Source: an uncultured Saprospiraceae bacterium (GTDB lineage: Bacteria; Bacteroidota; Bacteroidia; Chitinophagales; Saprospiraceae). From it: DNA of 43,676 bases. Where the stretch lies: contig CAKZUM010000001.1 in assembly GCA_937921525.1 (NCBI GenBank), positions 1-43,676 of the forward strand. The letters are read 5' to 3'. A program made the position numbers and the translations under genes. The notes below the pieces were generated by a model. It did no database searches and was not told where the DNA came from. It was given only the letters and a program-made list of their open reading frames with translations. Shown here piece by piece: positions 29,367 through 41,700 of the stretch (positions within the stretch are counted from its first letter, which is position 1; the number at the start of each line of letters is the position of its first letter).

Positions 29367-29450
29367 TGTTATAAGTACTTGAGACTTTTTTAACAAAATG
29401 TTTACAGGTACAAATATTACACACTTTAAAGGCAAGATCCATTTAAAATA

Positions 29451-29617
29451 ATGAAGTTGTTTAAGAATGTAGTCTGATATTAGTTGTAAGTGCTTGGTTT
29501 CTAGGGCGAAGCTCTTTTTTATTTTCGTAGCCTTAGCTACGGGAATCAAAAAAGCTGAAGATCCTAGGAATCAATGACTTGCAAATAATGCAGAAATACA
29601 TTTTTAAACAACTTCAA
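29451..29617. mobile_element. MITE-like inverted-repeat element flanked by TA
   Basis: The outer 13 bp (TGAAGTTGTTTAA at 29452-29464) is matched exactly in reverse complement at 29604-29616. Weaker complementarity continues inward for about 55 bp on each side, up to CTAGG (29501-29505) and CCTAG (29563-29567). The centre holds a further stem, CGTAGC/GCTACG (29526-29531 with 29536-29541), flanked by a T run and an A run. TA dinucleotides lie at 29449-29450 and 29618-29619, as expected for target duplications of IS630/Tc1-type elements. No transposase is encoded, so it would need to be moved in trans. A foldback structure without mobility remains possible. Confidence 0.55.
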
Positions 29618-29627
29618 TAGGCATTAG

Positions 29628-29651
29628 AGCAATCTTATAAAGAAGATTGCT
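29628..29651. other. Hairpin, AGCAATCTT/AAGATTGCT
   Basis: AGCAATCTT (29628-29636) pairs perfectly with AAGATTGCT (29643-29651) across a 6-nt loop, just outside the right end of the inverted-repeat element. No T tract follows. Confidence 0.45.
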
Positions 29652-29673
29652 TAGATAATTCAACTGAAAAGTA

Positions 29674-29685
29674 AAGTAATTACTT
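29674..29685. promoter_or_regulatory. 12-bp palindrome AAGTAATTACTT
   Basis: This perfect palindrome lies 89 bases before the start codon of the giant gene. It could be a dimeric regulator site, but chance palindromes are common in AT-rich DNA. Confidence 0.25.
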
Positions 29686-29735
29686 CGAGTTATCCTTTTA
29701 GAAGTATGCTATATCATCAAAAAAAATATTGAAAT

Positions 29736-29755
29736 GGTAGTGCTACAAGACTACC
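29736..29755 (+). other. Hairpin just upstream of the second giant gene
   Basis: GGTAGT (29736-29741) pairs with ACTACC (29750-29755) across an 8-nt loop. It ends 19 bases before the ATG at 29775, close enough to affect ribosome access if it forms. Confidence 0.35.
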
Positions 29756-29774
29756 CAATTTTAAAATAATCGTC

Positions 29775-32700
29775 ATGAGCAATTTGATAAAAAATTTACT
29801 AACTCTCTGTATGTTCCTGCTAGTAGCTAGCAGTATAGTAGCTCAATCTGCGGATTTAAGGCTAGAATATGAGACCTCGCCGACTCCAGCTATTATCAGT
29901 GTCGGGGATACTTTAAAAGTGCGATATGAAGTCAGTAATACTGGCTCAGCAAATGCTACAGGTAGTCAAATGACTATTGATTTAAGTACTGGTTTCCAAA
30001 TCGTTGAATCCATGTCAACTGCTGGTAGCTTTTCAAATAATGTTTGGGATATTGGTACGGTCCCAAGCGAGGAATCAGAAATTTTATTAGTTTTCATTAC
30101 CAAAACATCAGAAGGCTTAGGCACTTTAGAAGCCGAAATAACTCAAATGACAGGCGGTGGGCCAGACCCCGATTCTACTCCTAATAATGAAGATGCTGCG
30201 GAAGATGATTTTCAGTCTTTCTGTATTTCCACTGTTAAAGAATTTTACCAACCACAAGTCATCACTTTAAGTGCCGGGGCAGACATGACGGATGTGCAAT
30301 GGTATAAAGATGATGTGCTGATAGTTGGTGCAGACAGCATTGACTTTGATGCAACCGAAGAAGGTATTTACTATTTTAACGCAGCTGGTTCCCCTTGTGA
30401 ATTAGGCGGTTGTTGTCCTATTCAATTAAAAGAAGTACCACCACCTCCTTGTTCGGTCACAGCTTTATTGGCAGAAATTTCCTGTAATGATAATGGCAGT
30501 TCCACCATTGCCACTGACGATTATATCGATTTTAAAATAACGACAACAGGCGAGAGTTTAAGTGGTGGATTTACTTTAAGTGCAGACAATGGCACCATCA
30601 GCAAACAAGATGGTAGTGCGGCTACTAACTTACAATATGGTGTCGATTCTTTATTTCGTATGCAAAATGGCGCAGCAGGCGCAGGAGATATTCAAGTCAT
30701 CATTACGGACACTATGGATATTACTTGTAAAGATACCTTAACGATTATTGACCCAGGCGTTTGCTCTACACCTGTCTGTAGTATGGTCTTAAGTCTTGCG
30801 CCAGATGATTGTGATACGGACGATAACAATTATGAATTAGTAGGGTCTGTTACTTTTTCAACACCACCGACTACAGGCACTTTAAGCATTTTAGTAGATG
30901 GTATCGTTCAACAAACATTTACTGCCCCTTTCACTACTCCTCAGGCCATTTCTATTACCGATTTAATTTCAGATGGCTTGGCACATTCTGTCACTTCTAC
31001 TTTTTCAGATGCCGCATCCTGTCAAGTGCAAATGAATTTTAATGCACCAGAACCATGTATGATCAGCAGTACTTGTTCCGTCAATGCCACGGTTGCTGTC
31101 GGTACTTGCGATAGCGAGGATAATGAATATGAACTTTCTGGAAATGTAACTTTCTCTGATGCGCCTGATTCTGGAACTTTGACTGTTTCCGCAGGACCAT
31201 TCCAACAAGTATTTACAGCACCATTTACCTCCCCTCAAGCCTACACTTTATCAGGTTTGATTGCAGATGGTAGCGGGCATGATTTAACAGTTGTTTTTTC
31301 AGCAGATGCTTTCTGTCGATTTGACACTACTTATATCGCACCTGCTGGATGTGATCCAGTTGCATGTGGTATCACCATGACAGCTACCCCAGGCACTTGT
31401 AGCAGTAATAAATTTGATTTGACTGGTGAAATTAGTTTTACGAATGCACCTGATACGGGTATGTTAAGTATTGATTTAGGTGGCGAATCTATTATTTTTT
31501 CTGCACCTTTTACTAGCCCTCAAGCCTATAGTTTTACAGACCTAATAGCAGACGGGAGTACTCGAAGTTTAACAGCTAGTTTTTCTGATGATATCACCTG
31601 TGCAGCAAACATAGATTTCACATCACCTATCGCCTGTGATAATGCAGTCTGTGCAGTATCCTTAGATTTAGTACCTTCAGCTTGTTCTGACAACACTTAT
31701 TCTTTAAGTGGAACAGTTGCTATGGTCAATGCACCTACCACAGGTAACTTAATAATCGCAGCTGGAGGAACTACTTATTTGACACTTGCTATGCCTTCTA
31801 CTAGTCCTATTAATTTCACTTTACTAGGTTTGCCAGCAGATGGACAAGCATTAATTTTCGATGCTACATTTTCCGCAGATGCCACTTGTACGGATACTAT
31901 TACGATCCTTGCACCAGCAACTTGTGTTGGCACTTGTAGTATGAATGCAGTAGTTGCAGATGTACAATGTAATGACAACAGCAGTTCTACCGCTAACGAT
32001 GATTACATCACTTTTGAATTAAATCCAACAGGCACAAATCTAAGTGCAACTTATCAGGTTACGTCTACTACTGGTAGCGTTTATTTATTATCTGGTGCAT
32101 TGGCAGATAATGTTCCTTATGGCCAAGCTACCACTTTTAGGATGGCCAATGGTTCCGCAGGTTCGGGTGATTTGAGTATCCAGGTACAAGATAATTCTAC
32201 GAGTACCTGTGTGCAAGGCCCATTAACTATTCCTGACCCAGATATTTGTTCTTGCGAAGAACCAACTGGCACCATAGCTGCCAATCAGGTGACTTGTGAT
32301 GGAAGTGATTCCAAGCAAGATGCAAGCTTGGTTTTAACGAGTGTAACAGATGGAGATAAATTCAATTATTCTATTGGGGAAACGTATACAGGGGACACGG
32401 ATTATGCAAATGCCATCGCTATCAGCACCTTGCCAGACACGCTGGTATCGAACCTAGCTAATCCAACAGATTCTATAAAATATACGATTCGTATTTTTAA
32501 TAATAGAAGTAATTGTTTTAAAGATTCTACTGTTACTTTATTAGAAAAAACTTGTACTTGTACCAATCCAACACTCGCCGATTTAACCGATGAAAGTATT
32601 TGTGAGGAAGGTACATTTACAGCTACTAACTTAACCACTAGTGTAACGAATGACATTCCTGTTAGCTACCAATGGTTTGATAATGATGGCGTAAATAATA

Positions 32701-35700
32701 CTGGTACGGCAGCAATAGCTGGGCAAATCACAGCTACCTTAACTAATCTACCAACAACGGTAGGAACGTATAGTTATAAAGTAGTTGCTACCAGTACTCA
32801 GCCAGGTGGATGTTCCGCAGAAAAAATAGTGAACCTCACTATTCTACCTATATCCGAAACACCCATCACTGAAAATATATGTGCAGGGGAAAGCTTTACG
32901 TTCAATAATCAAAACTTAACAACAGCTGGTATTTATCGAGATACGATGACGGCTGTAAACGGTTGTGATTCTTTCCTTGTGTTGACACTAAATGTCATCG
33001 ACGAAATGGAAACAACTATTAGCGAAGATATTTGTAGTGGCGACAGTTATACTTTTGATGGGCAGACATTGACTACAACGGGAACTTATCGAGATACCAT
33101 GACGGCTATTGGTGGTTGTGACTCGATTATCATCCTGACATTAGGAGTGATAGACCCTATCGAAATTTCTTTGTCAGCAGAAATTTGCCAAGGCAATACT
33201 TATACTTTTAATAACCAAACCTTAAATACAGCTGGAACTTACCGAGATACGATGAGCGCAGCAAGTGGCTGTGATTCCATTATCACTTTAACCTTATCTA
33301 CTTTAGATACGGTCCAAACAAATATCCGTCAAGATATTTGTGCTGGCGAAAACTTTACTTTTAACAACCAAACTTTATCCGAAGCCGGTATCTATAGAGA
33401 CACCATGACAGCGGCTAATGGTTGTGATAGTTTTGTCGTATTGACTTTAAATATTTTGAATATTTCGGAGACACCAATCAACCAAGATATTTGTAACGGC
33501 GATAGCTTTACTTTCGATAATCAATCCTTAACAGTATCAGGTACTTATAGAGATACCATGACGGCTGCCAATGGTTGTGATTCGATTATTATTTTGAGTT
33601 TGAATGTCCTAGATACAATTCAAATCCCAATTAGTCAGGAGATTTGCGAAGGAGATTCCTATGCGTTTAATAATCAAAACTTAACAACGGCTGGTATTTA
33701 TCGAGATACCCTAACAGCAGTTAATGGTTGTGATTCTTTCCTTGTTTTGACACTAAATGTCATCGACGAAATGGAAACAACTATTAGTCAAGATATTTGT
33801 AGTGGCGACAGTTATACTTTTGATGGGCAGGTATTGACTACAGCGGGCACTTACAGAGATACCATGACGGCTATTGGTGGTTGTGATTCTATTATAATAC
33901 TAAATTTAAATGTATTAGAAAAGATCGAAACGCCTCTCCGTCAAGAAATTTGTCATGGCGACACTTTTGATTTTAATAATCAATCATTAACAATAGCAGG
34001 TATCTACCAAGACACCTTAACTGCTACAGGTGGTTGTGACTCCATTCTTATCTTGACCTTAGAAATTCTTGATAAAATGGAGAGTAATAGTAGGGAAGTA
34101 ATTTGTCTAGGAGATAGTTTTAAGTTTAATAATCAATCATTAACAACAGCAGGTATTTATCAAGATACCTTAACTGCTGCAGGTGGTTGTGACTCGATTA
34201 TTGTTTTGACCTTAGAGGTTATTGACATAATAGAAACGAATATTAATGAAACAATTTGTCAAGACGATAGCTTTACATTTAATAATCAGAACTTAAGTAC
34301 TGCTGGTATCTATCAAGATACTTTAACCGCAGCTAATGGTTGCGACTCGATTATTATTTTAAACTTAAACATCAATCCGAATACAGTTAGTACGGTCGTT
34401 TATGAAGGTTGTGAAGAGGACAACTATAGTATCCTTGTTGGTTCAACAACTTATAACGAAGCGAATCCAACAGGTACAGAAATACTTACGAATGCTACAG
34501 GTTGTGATTCTATTGTAAGCATTAATCTAGTTTTTAATCCGAATCTAAATAGCGAAGTTACTTACATCGGTTGTGAAGAAGATGGTTATGAAGTAGTAGT
34601 TAATGGTGCGACCTATGATGAATTTAATCCTATAGGTACAGAAGTATTGACCACTTCAAAAGGCTGTGATTCTACCGTCACCATTAATCTAGTTTTCAAT
34701 CCTTTAAACAAAGCAGCTTGTGGTCTATTTGATTTGGCTTTAGAAAAATCAACCGACTCTACAATTGTTCGACTAGGCGATCTAGTAACCTATACAATTG
34801 AAGTGAGCAATGAAGGAACCATTGATGCCTATGATGTCAACATCACAGACTTTATTCCTACTGGTATGAGTTTGGCGGATGCGAACTGGACGGCCAGTCA
34901 AGATACGGCTAGATTTAATACGCCAATAAGTTATTTACCAGCAGGTGCAAGTTATGAATTGTATATAACACTAAAAGTAGACTTAGATTTCACAGGAACT
35001 ACTTTAGTAAACTTTGCAGAAATAAGCGAAGCAGATGACGATACAGATCCTAGCAATACACCACCAGTAGATGAGGATTCTACACCAGACGAAGATAAGG
35101 AAAACGAAGACGAAGATGATGATGACTCCGCTATCGTTACAGTAGTTGAAGAAGGCGAAGAAATCTTTGATTTAGCTTTAATTGAAACTTTAGCGCCTGG
35201 TCAATCAGGTATGGTACAAGCGGGAGAAGAAGTAGCGATTAAAATTAAAGTTTCCAATCAAGGTACCCTTCCTGCGGAAACAATTGAAGTGACCCAGTAT
35301 TTACCAGAAGGACTTATCTTAAGTTCAAATAATTCACAGGATTGGGTTGCTGAGAATGATAGTACAGCTAGTATTTTGTTAACTGCCGGCAATCAATTAC
35401 CGACTGATGGTTTAGCACCAGATAGTATGATTATGGTAATGATTCAAGTTGTAGTAGAAGACGACGTAATTGGTGGTAAATTAACACCTCACGCAGAAAT
35501 TAGTGACGATGGTATTCAGGAAGATATTGATTCTACACCTGATGATAATAGAACGAATGATGCTGGTGGTATACCAAATACAGATTCAGATAACAGTAGT
35601 GACCAACTCCCACCTTCCGATGAAGATGATGCTGATCCTGTTCAAATAATGATACAGGAATTTGATTTGGCTTTAACAGAAGAACTACTTACCGAAGGTC

Positions 35701-38700
35701 CTATTACTCCGGGAGATAGTATTACGGCTAAAATCAAAATTTTCAACCAAGGAGATATTGTAGCCGATGCTATTGAAATCTATGCGTATATTCCAGAAGG
35801 TCTATTATTAGATGATGACCGCTGGACTGCCATAGATGACTCTACTGCCGTACTTACGTTGGCCGTTGCATCTAATGAGTTACCAGCAGAAGGATTAGTG
35901 CCGAATGAAATGACGATGATCACGATCGGATTCCAAGTAGATGAAATGTTTATGGACACCTGCATAATTTCATATGCGGAAATTGGAAGTGCAACGGATG
36001 AAAATGGTACAGCTGTAACAGACATAGATTCTACACCAGATTCAGATCGAACCAATGATACTGGAGGACAAGTATTTACCCCAACGGATAATACTACCGA
36101 AGAAATTCCACCAGTAGACGAAGATGATCATGACCCTGTAAAAATACTTGTTGAGCAAATATTCGATTTAGCTTTAGATAAATCTACAGAGGCAACCACT
36201 GTAAAGTTAGGCGACTTAGTGACGTATCAGTTGACCATCACTAATGAAGGAACACTTGATGCTTATGCGATTGGTATTACAGATTTTATTCCAGATGGCA
36301 TGTCTCTACAAGATCCTAATTGGACAGCTACTGGAGACACAGCAAGATACAATACGCCGATCTCCTACTTGGCAGCAGGTGAAGAAACAGCTATTAGCAT
36401 CACGCTACAAGTGGATCTAGACTTCCTGGGAACTAGTTTAATCAATGTAGCAGAAATTAGTGCTGCAGATGATGACACAGATCCAACTAATGCACCTCCA
36501 ATGGATGAAGATTCTACGCCTGATGAGGATATGGAAAATGAAGACGAAGATGATGATGATCCAGCGGTCGTTAATGTCATTCAAGTCTTTGACTTAGCTT
36601 TAATTGAAACTTTAGCTCCAGCGCAATCAAGTATGGTTCGTCCTGGCGAATCAGTTGACCTTAAAATTAAAGTTTTCAACCAAGGAACACTTCCAGCAGA
36701 TACGATTGAGATTACACAATACTTACCAGTAGGTATGACATTAGATGCGAGCAATCCACAAGGTTGGACTGCCATAAATGATAGTACTGCTCAGATTGTA
36801 TTAACTAGTGGACAAGGTTTACCAATTGCTGGTTTAGAAGCGGATAGTATGTTGATGATTCCTATTCAAGTAATCGTAGACCCAACAACAAACGCTAGCA
36901 AACTGACCCCTTATGCGGAAATCAGCAATGACGGTGTGGATAAAAATGATATAGATTCTAGTCCAGATGATATACGAGACAACGACATGGGTGGACAAGT
37001 AAATACCGATACGGACAACAGCACAGATCAGATTCCGCCAACAGATGAAGATGATCAAGATCCTGTACAAGTGATGCTGTTAGAATTTGATTTGGCCTTA
37101 ACCGAAGAATTATTAACCGAAGGACCAATTGCCCCTGGGGATAGTATTACGGCTAAAATAAAGGTAGTCAATCAAGGAGATATTCCTGCTGATGCTATCG
37201 AAATCTATGCGTATATTCCAGAAGGTCTATTATTAGATGATGAGCGTTGGACCGCTATAGATGATTCTACAGCAGTATTAATTTTAAGTACTGCTAATGG
37301 CGACTTGACCATTGATGGTTTACAACCAACGGAAATGATTATGACGACTATTGGATTTAGCGTATCGGAAACAGTGGAAGATACCTGTCTGATTACCTAT
37401 GCTGAAATCGCATCTAGCACAGACGAAAATGGTTTACCTATAATGGATGTAGATTCTACTCCTGACTCAATTAGAAGCAATGATTCAGGCGGAGTAGTGG
37501 ATACCCCTACAGATAATGAAGTAACAGAAACAGCACCTATTGATGAAGACGATCATGATCCAGTAAAAGTGCTTATTGAAGAAATATTTGATGTAGCATT
37601 AGAAAAATCTACGGATGCAATGCTCGTTAACTTAGGCGACTTAGTCACCTACCAGTTGACTGTAAGTAATCAAGGAAATGTTGCTGCTTACAACATTGGC
37701 GTTAGTGATTTTATTCCAAACGGTATGATCTTGCAAGACAACAATTGGACGGCAAGTGGAGATACGGTTAGATTTAATACACCGATTCCACTCTTAGCAG
37801 CAGGCGAAAGTCAGACGATTGAAATCACTTTACAAGTTGATCCTTTATTTACCTCAACAGCCATAGACAATCAATTCATCAACTATGCAGAAATTAGTAG
37901 TGCAGATGATGATACGGATCCTAATAATGATCCGCCAACAGACGAGGATTCTACGCCTGATGAAGACATGGAAAACGAAGAAGAAGACGATGATGATACA
38001 GCAGTAGTGAATCTTATCCCATTAGCGGATTTAGCATTAATAGAAACGCTAGCCCCAGGTCAATCTGGTATGGTCCGACCAGGAGAAGTTGTAGAATTAA
38101 AAATAAGTGTTTTTAATCAAGGTACCTATCCTACTAGTAGCATTGAGATTACCCAATACCTTCCAGAAGGATTATTGATGAACACCAACAATCTACAAGA
38201 TTGGACAAGTTTGAACGATAGTACTGCACAGATCACTTTAACCCCTTCTAATGGTTTACCTGCTGCTGGTTTACTACCAGATAGTATGGTGACGGTTTGC
38301 TTAGAGGTCCTTGTTGAATCAAACGTAACAGAAACAAAATTAGTGGCTCATGCAGAAATAAGTGCAGATGGTTTAGCTATAGACGATGTGGATTCTACAC
38401 CTGATGATATTAGAACGAATGATGTTGGAGGTGTTCCAAACACAGATACTGATGATACAACAGATTCAAGTATTGCATCAGATGAAGATGACGAAGATCC
38501 TGTTCAAGTGATGATACTTGAATTTGATTTAGCCTTGACGGAAGAATTACTTACAGAAGGCCCTATATTCCCTGGCGATAGTATCACAGGAAAAATAAAG
38601 GTAGTCAATCAAGGAACAATCTCCGCTGATTCTATAAAAGTAGTGGCTTACATACCAGAAGGATTAATCGTGAATGATGATCGCTGGACGGTAATGGATG

Positions 38701-41700
38701 ACTCTACTGCTATGTTGTTATTGACAATAATGGATAATGATTTACCAACAACAGGTTTAGTAGCTGGTGAAATGATTATGCCGACTATTGATTTTGTAGT
38801 ATCACCTGACTTTCAAGATACCTGCCTGATTACCTATGCGGAAATTGTTAGCGCTACCGATGAGAACGGCCAGGCTGTGACAGATATTGATTCCACACCA
38901 AATGACGATCGCACGGATGATACAGGTGGCGAAGTAAATAGCTCTACAGATAATACAGTAGATCAAACACCGCCAACTGATGAAGATGATCATGATCCGA
39001 TGAAAATTGAGGTACAGCAGATATTTGATTTAGCATTAGAAAAATCTACTGATTCCACGATAGTAGAAGCAGGAGACTTTGTGACCTATCAATTAGCGAT
39101 ACGCAATGAAGGGACAGTCGATGCCTATAACATTGAAATTAGTGATTTCATTCCAACAGGAATGAGTTTACAAGATGCTAATTGGACAGCTTTTGGAGAC
39201 ACAGCAAGATGGAATACCCCTATTGCCTTTTTAGCTTCGGGTACTAGTCAGACTATTGACATTACTTTACAAGTTGATCCAGATTTCATGGGAACCAGTC
39301 TAGTTAATTTCGCAGAAATCACAGCAGCAGATGATGATACGGATCCAAACAATACCCCACCAATGGATGAAGATTCTACGCCTGATGAAAACATGGAGAA
39401 TGAAGAAGAGGACGATGACGATATAGCCGTTATTCATGTTGGGCAGATATTTGATTTGGCCTTAATTGAAACCCTAGGAGATGACCAAGCTAGTATGGTC
39501 CAGTCTGGAGATACGGCCTTGTTAAAGATTATTGTTTTCAATCAAGGTACTTTACCAGCGGATACTATTGTAATTACTCAGTACATACCAGATAGTGTTC
39601 GATTAGCTCCTGGATTGGGATGGACTAGTATAGATGAGCGCATGGCAAATATTATGCTCACAAATAGCAATGGTTTACCAGCTAATGGTCTAGCACCAGA
39701 TAGTATGGTCATGGTATTCATTGAGGTGATTATTGAAAGTGATGACCCAAGTATTTTTGTAACACCAGTTGCAGAAATAAGCTATGATGGTTCCACTTAC
39801 AAAGATTACGATTCTACACCGAATGAAGACCCAACAGATGATACTGGTGGAATGGTCAACACTTCTACTGATAATGTAGTTGATTTGCTTAAGCCATTAG
39901 ATGAAGATGATCAAGATCCTGTTCGATTGGGTTTATTGAGTTTTGATTTGGCCTTGACAGAAGAGTTATTAACAGAAGGTCCAGTACATCCAGGTGATAG
40001 CATTTCTGGAAAAATTAAAGTATTCAATCAAGGAAGTATTGCGGCGGATAATATTACGATCTATGCATACATCCCTACAGGCATGACCTTAGCAGATGAA
40101 GACTGGAGAGTCGTAGATGATTCTACAGCCGTAATTACCTTGTCTACTAAAGATGGAGAATTACCAAGTGGAGGTTTATTACCAGACGAAATGACCATGC
40201 TAACAATTGATTTTGTAATTGATCCTGATTTCATGGAAACTTGTCTAATCACTTATGCAGAAATTGGAGATGCTACGGATGAAAGCGGAAATAGCTTAAG
40301 AGATGTAGATTCTACTCCAGATAATAATATTGACAATGATACAGGAGGTGTTCCTAATAGTGCGACGGATAATGCAATAGATCAAACACCGCCAACAGAT
40401 GAAGATGATCATGATCCAATGAAGATCAGAGTGGAACAAGTTTTCGATTTAGCGTTGATTATTGAATTAGCGCCAACACAAGAATTGGAAGTAAAACAAG
40501 CAGATACGGTTTGCTTTGAAATTACAGTTGTCAATCAAGGAACGGTAGATGCTTATGATATTGGTATCGTCAATTATGTGCCAGAAGGCTTGGTCTTTGA
40601 TGCGGCGTTAAACCAACAATTAGGCAGCAACTGGCAAGTGGATAGCACTTATCAATTAGCAGCGTTGAGTGCTGGAGACACAGCGATCATTCCAATTAAA
40701 TTCATTGTAGATATGGATATAATGGATTCCTTAGTCATTGACACTGCAGAGATCTACTTTGCTACTACGACCACCGGAAATCCAATAAATACCATAGATG
40801 AAGATTCAGAAGCAGATAATAACAATGACGATTTCATTGGCGGAGATGATTTATTAAATAGTGAATTGAACGATGAAGATGACCACGATTTTGTTTATGT
40901 GGTGAATTTACAAGAAGTAGATCCAACAGGGTATATCTATGCAGATAAAACTGGTAAAATTATTAAAGGTGGTAAAATCAGTGTAACACCTCCACCAGGT
41001 GGGGTCGCAATGATCATCATGGACGGGTCCGATGGAATGTATAAATGGTTTACCAATGGAGTACCAGGCACTTATACCATGACCTATGAACATCCAGATG
41101 GATATGTACTAAGTAAGAACTGTAGTGCAAACGCTGGTGTATATGATCCTACTGGTCGAGATGGCGCTGCTGAAGATATGGATAGAGATGGGACAAATGA
41201 TATTATACAGTTAGGCAGCGATGTTGTCAACTCGGATTCTACTTACTTAATCAATTTTGACTGTGGAGACAATCCATACTTCTTGGATTTCTTCTTGCAA
41301 TCTGGTGATCCATTTATTACAGAAAATAATCTTCCAATTCAAGAATCTTTTATTGGAGCTATTGTATGTGAAGATAGTGATGGAGACTTAATACCTAGTG
41401 AGAATGATTTGCCAATGATGGATGTATCCGTTTATTTATATACTTGTGGTGATACGATTAATCCAATTGATTCTACTAAAACGGACATCAACGGAGCATA
41501 CGAATTTGGTGCATTGACTAGTGGTGATTACATCGTTCAATTTATTTCTCCAACGACTCACCGTCTAGCACTAGAGGCTATTCCATTAAGTCAAACAGCC
41601 TTGAGAAATGGATTCACAGAATGTATCACTTTAACTGCTGGAGCTTGCGACACTACTAATAGCGTTTGCTTAGTTGCTTGTAAAGAAATTGATTTATCGA

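Larger units (their letters stand above)
29367..29774. other. Intergenic region of 408 bp holding an inverted-repeat element and hairpins
   Basis: There is no gene here. The region contains a 167-bp inverted-repeat element (29451-29617), a 9-10-bp hairpin, a 12-bp palindrome and a short hairpin 19 bases before the next start codon. No strict TAnnTTTG match was found. No strong terminator follows the gene ending at 29366: the AAGTACTTGAGACTTTTTT stretch has only a weak 4-bp stem. Read-through into the next gene is therefore possible. Confidence 0.65.

Noticed and set aside
29372..29392. Possible terminator after the gene ending at 29366
   Set aside because: Only about 4 bp of stem can form before the T run, too weak to claim.
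29355..29549. A 64-codon minus-strand frame at the inverted-repeat element, as a transposase remnant
   Set aside because: It has no D-D-E motif or helix-turn-helix pattern and overlaps the end of the upstream gene; the element appears to be non-coding.
32865..34394. Regular tandem repeat that might suggest a CRISPR array
   Set aside because: Units are 153 nt, diverged, continuous without spacers and translate in one frame into a conserved 51-residue pattern, so this is a protein repeat.
34728..40442. Alternating lengths of the type A DUF11 unit (438, 426, 438, 426 nt), suggesting a six-domain period
   Set aside because: The two longer copies gain their extra residues at different places (linker end in the first, N-F-I-N-Y-A region in the third), so the alternation is coincidence.
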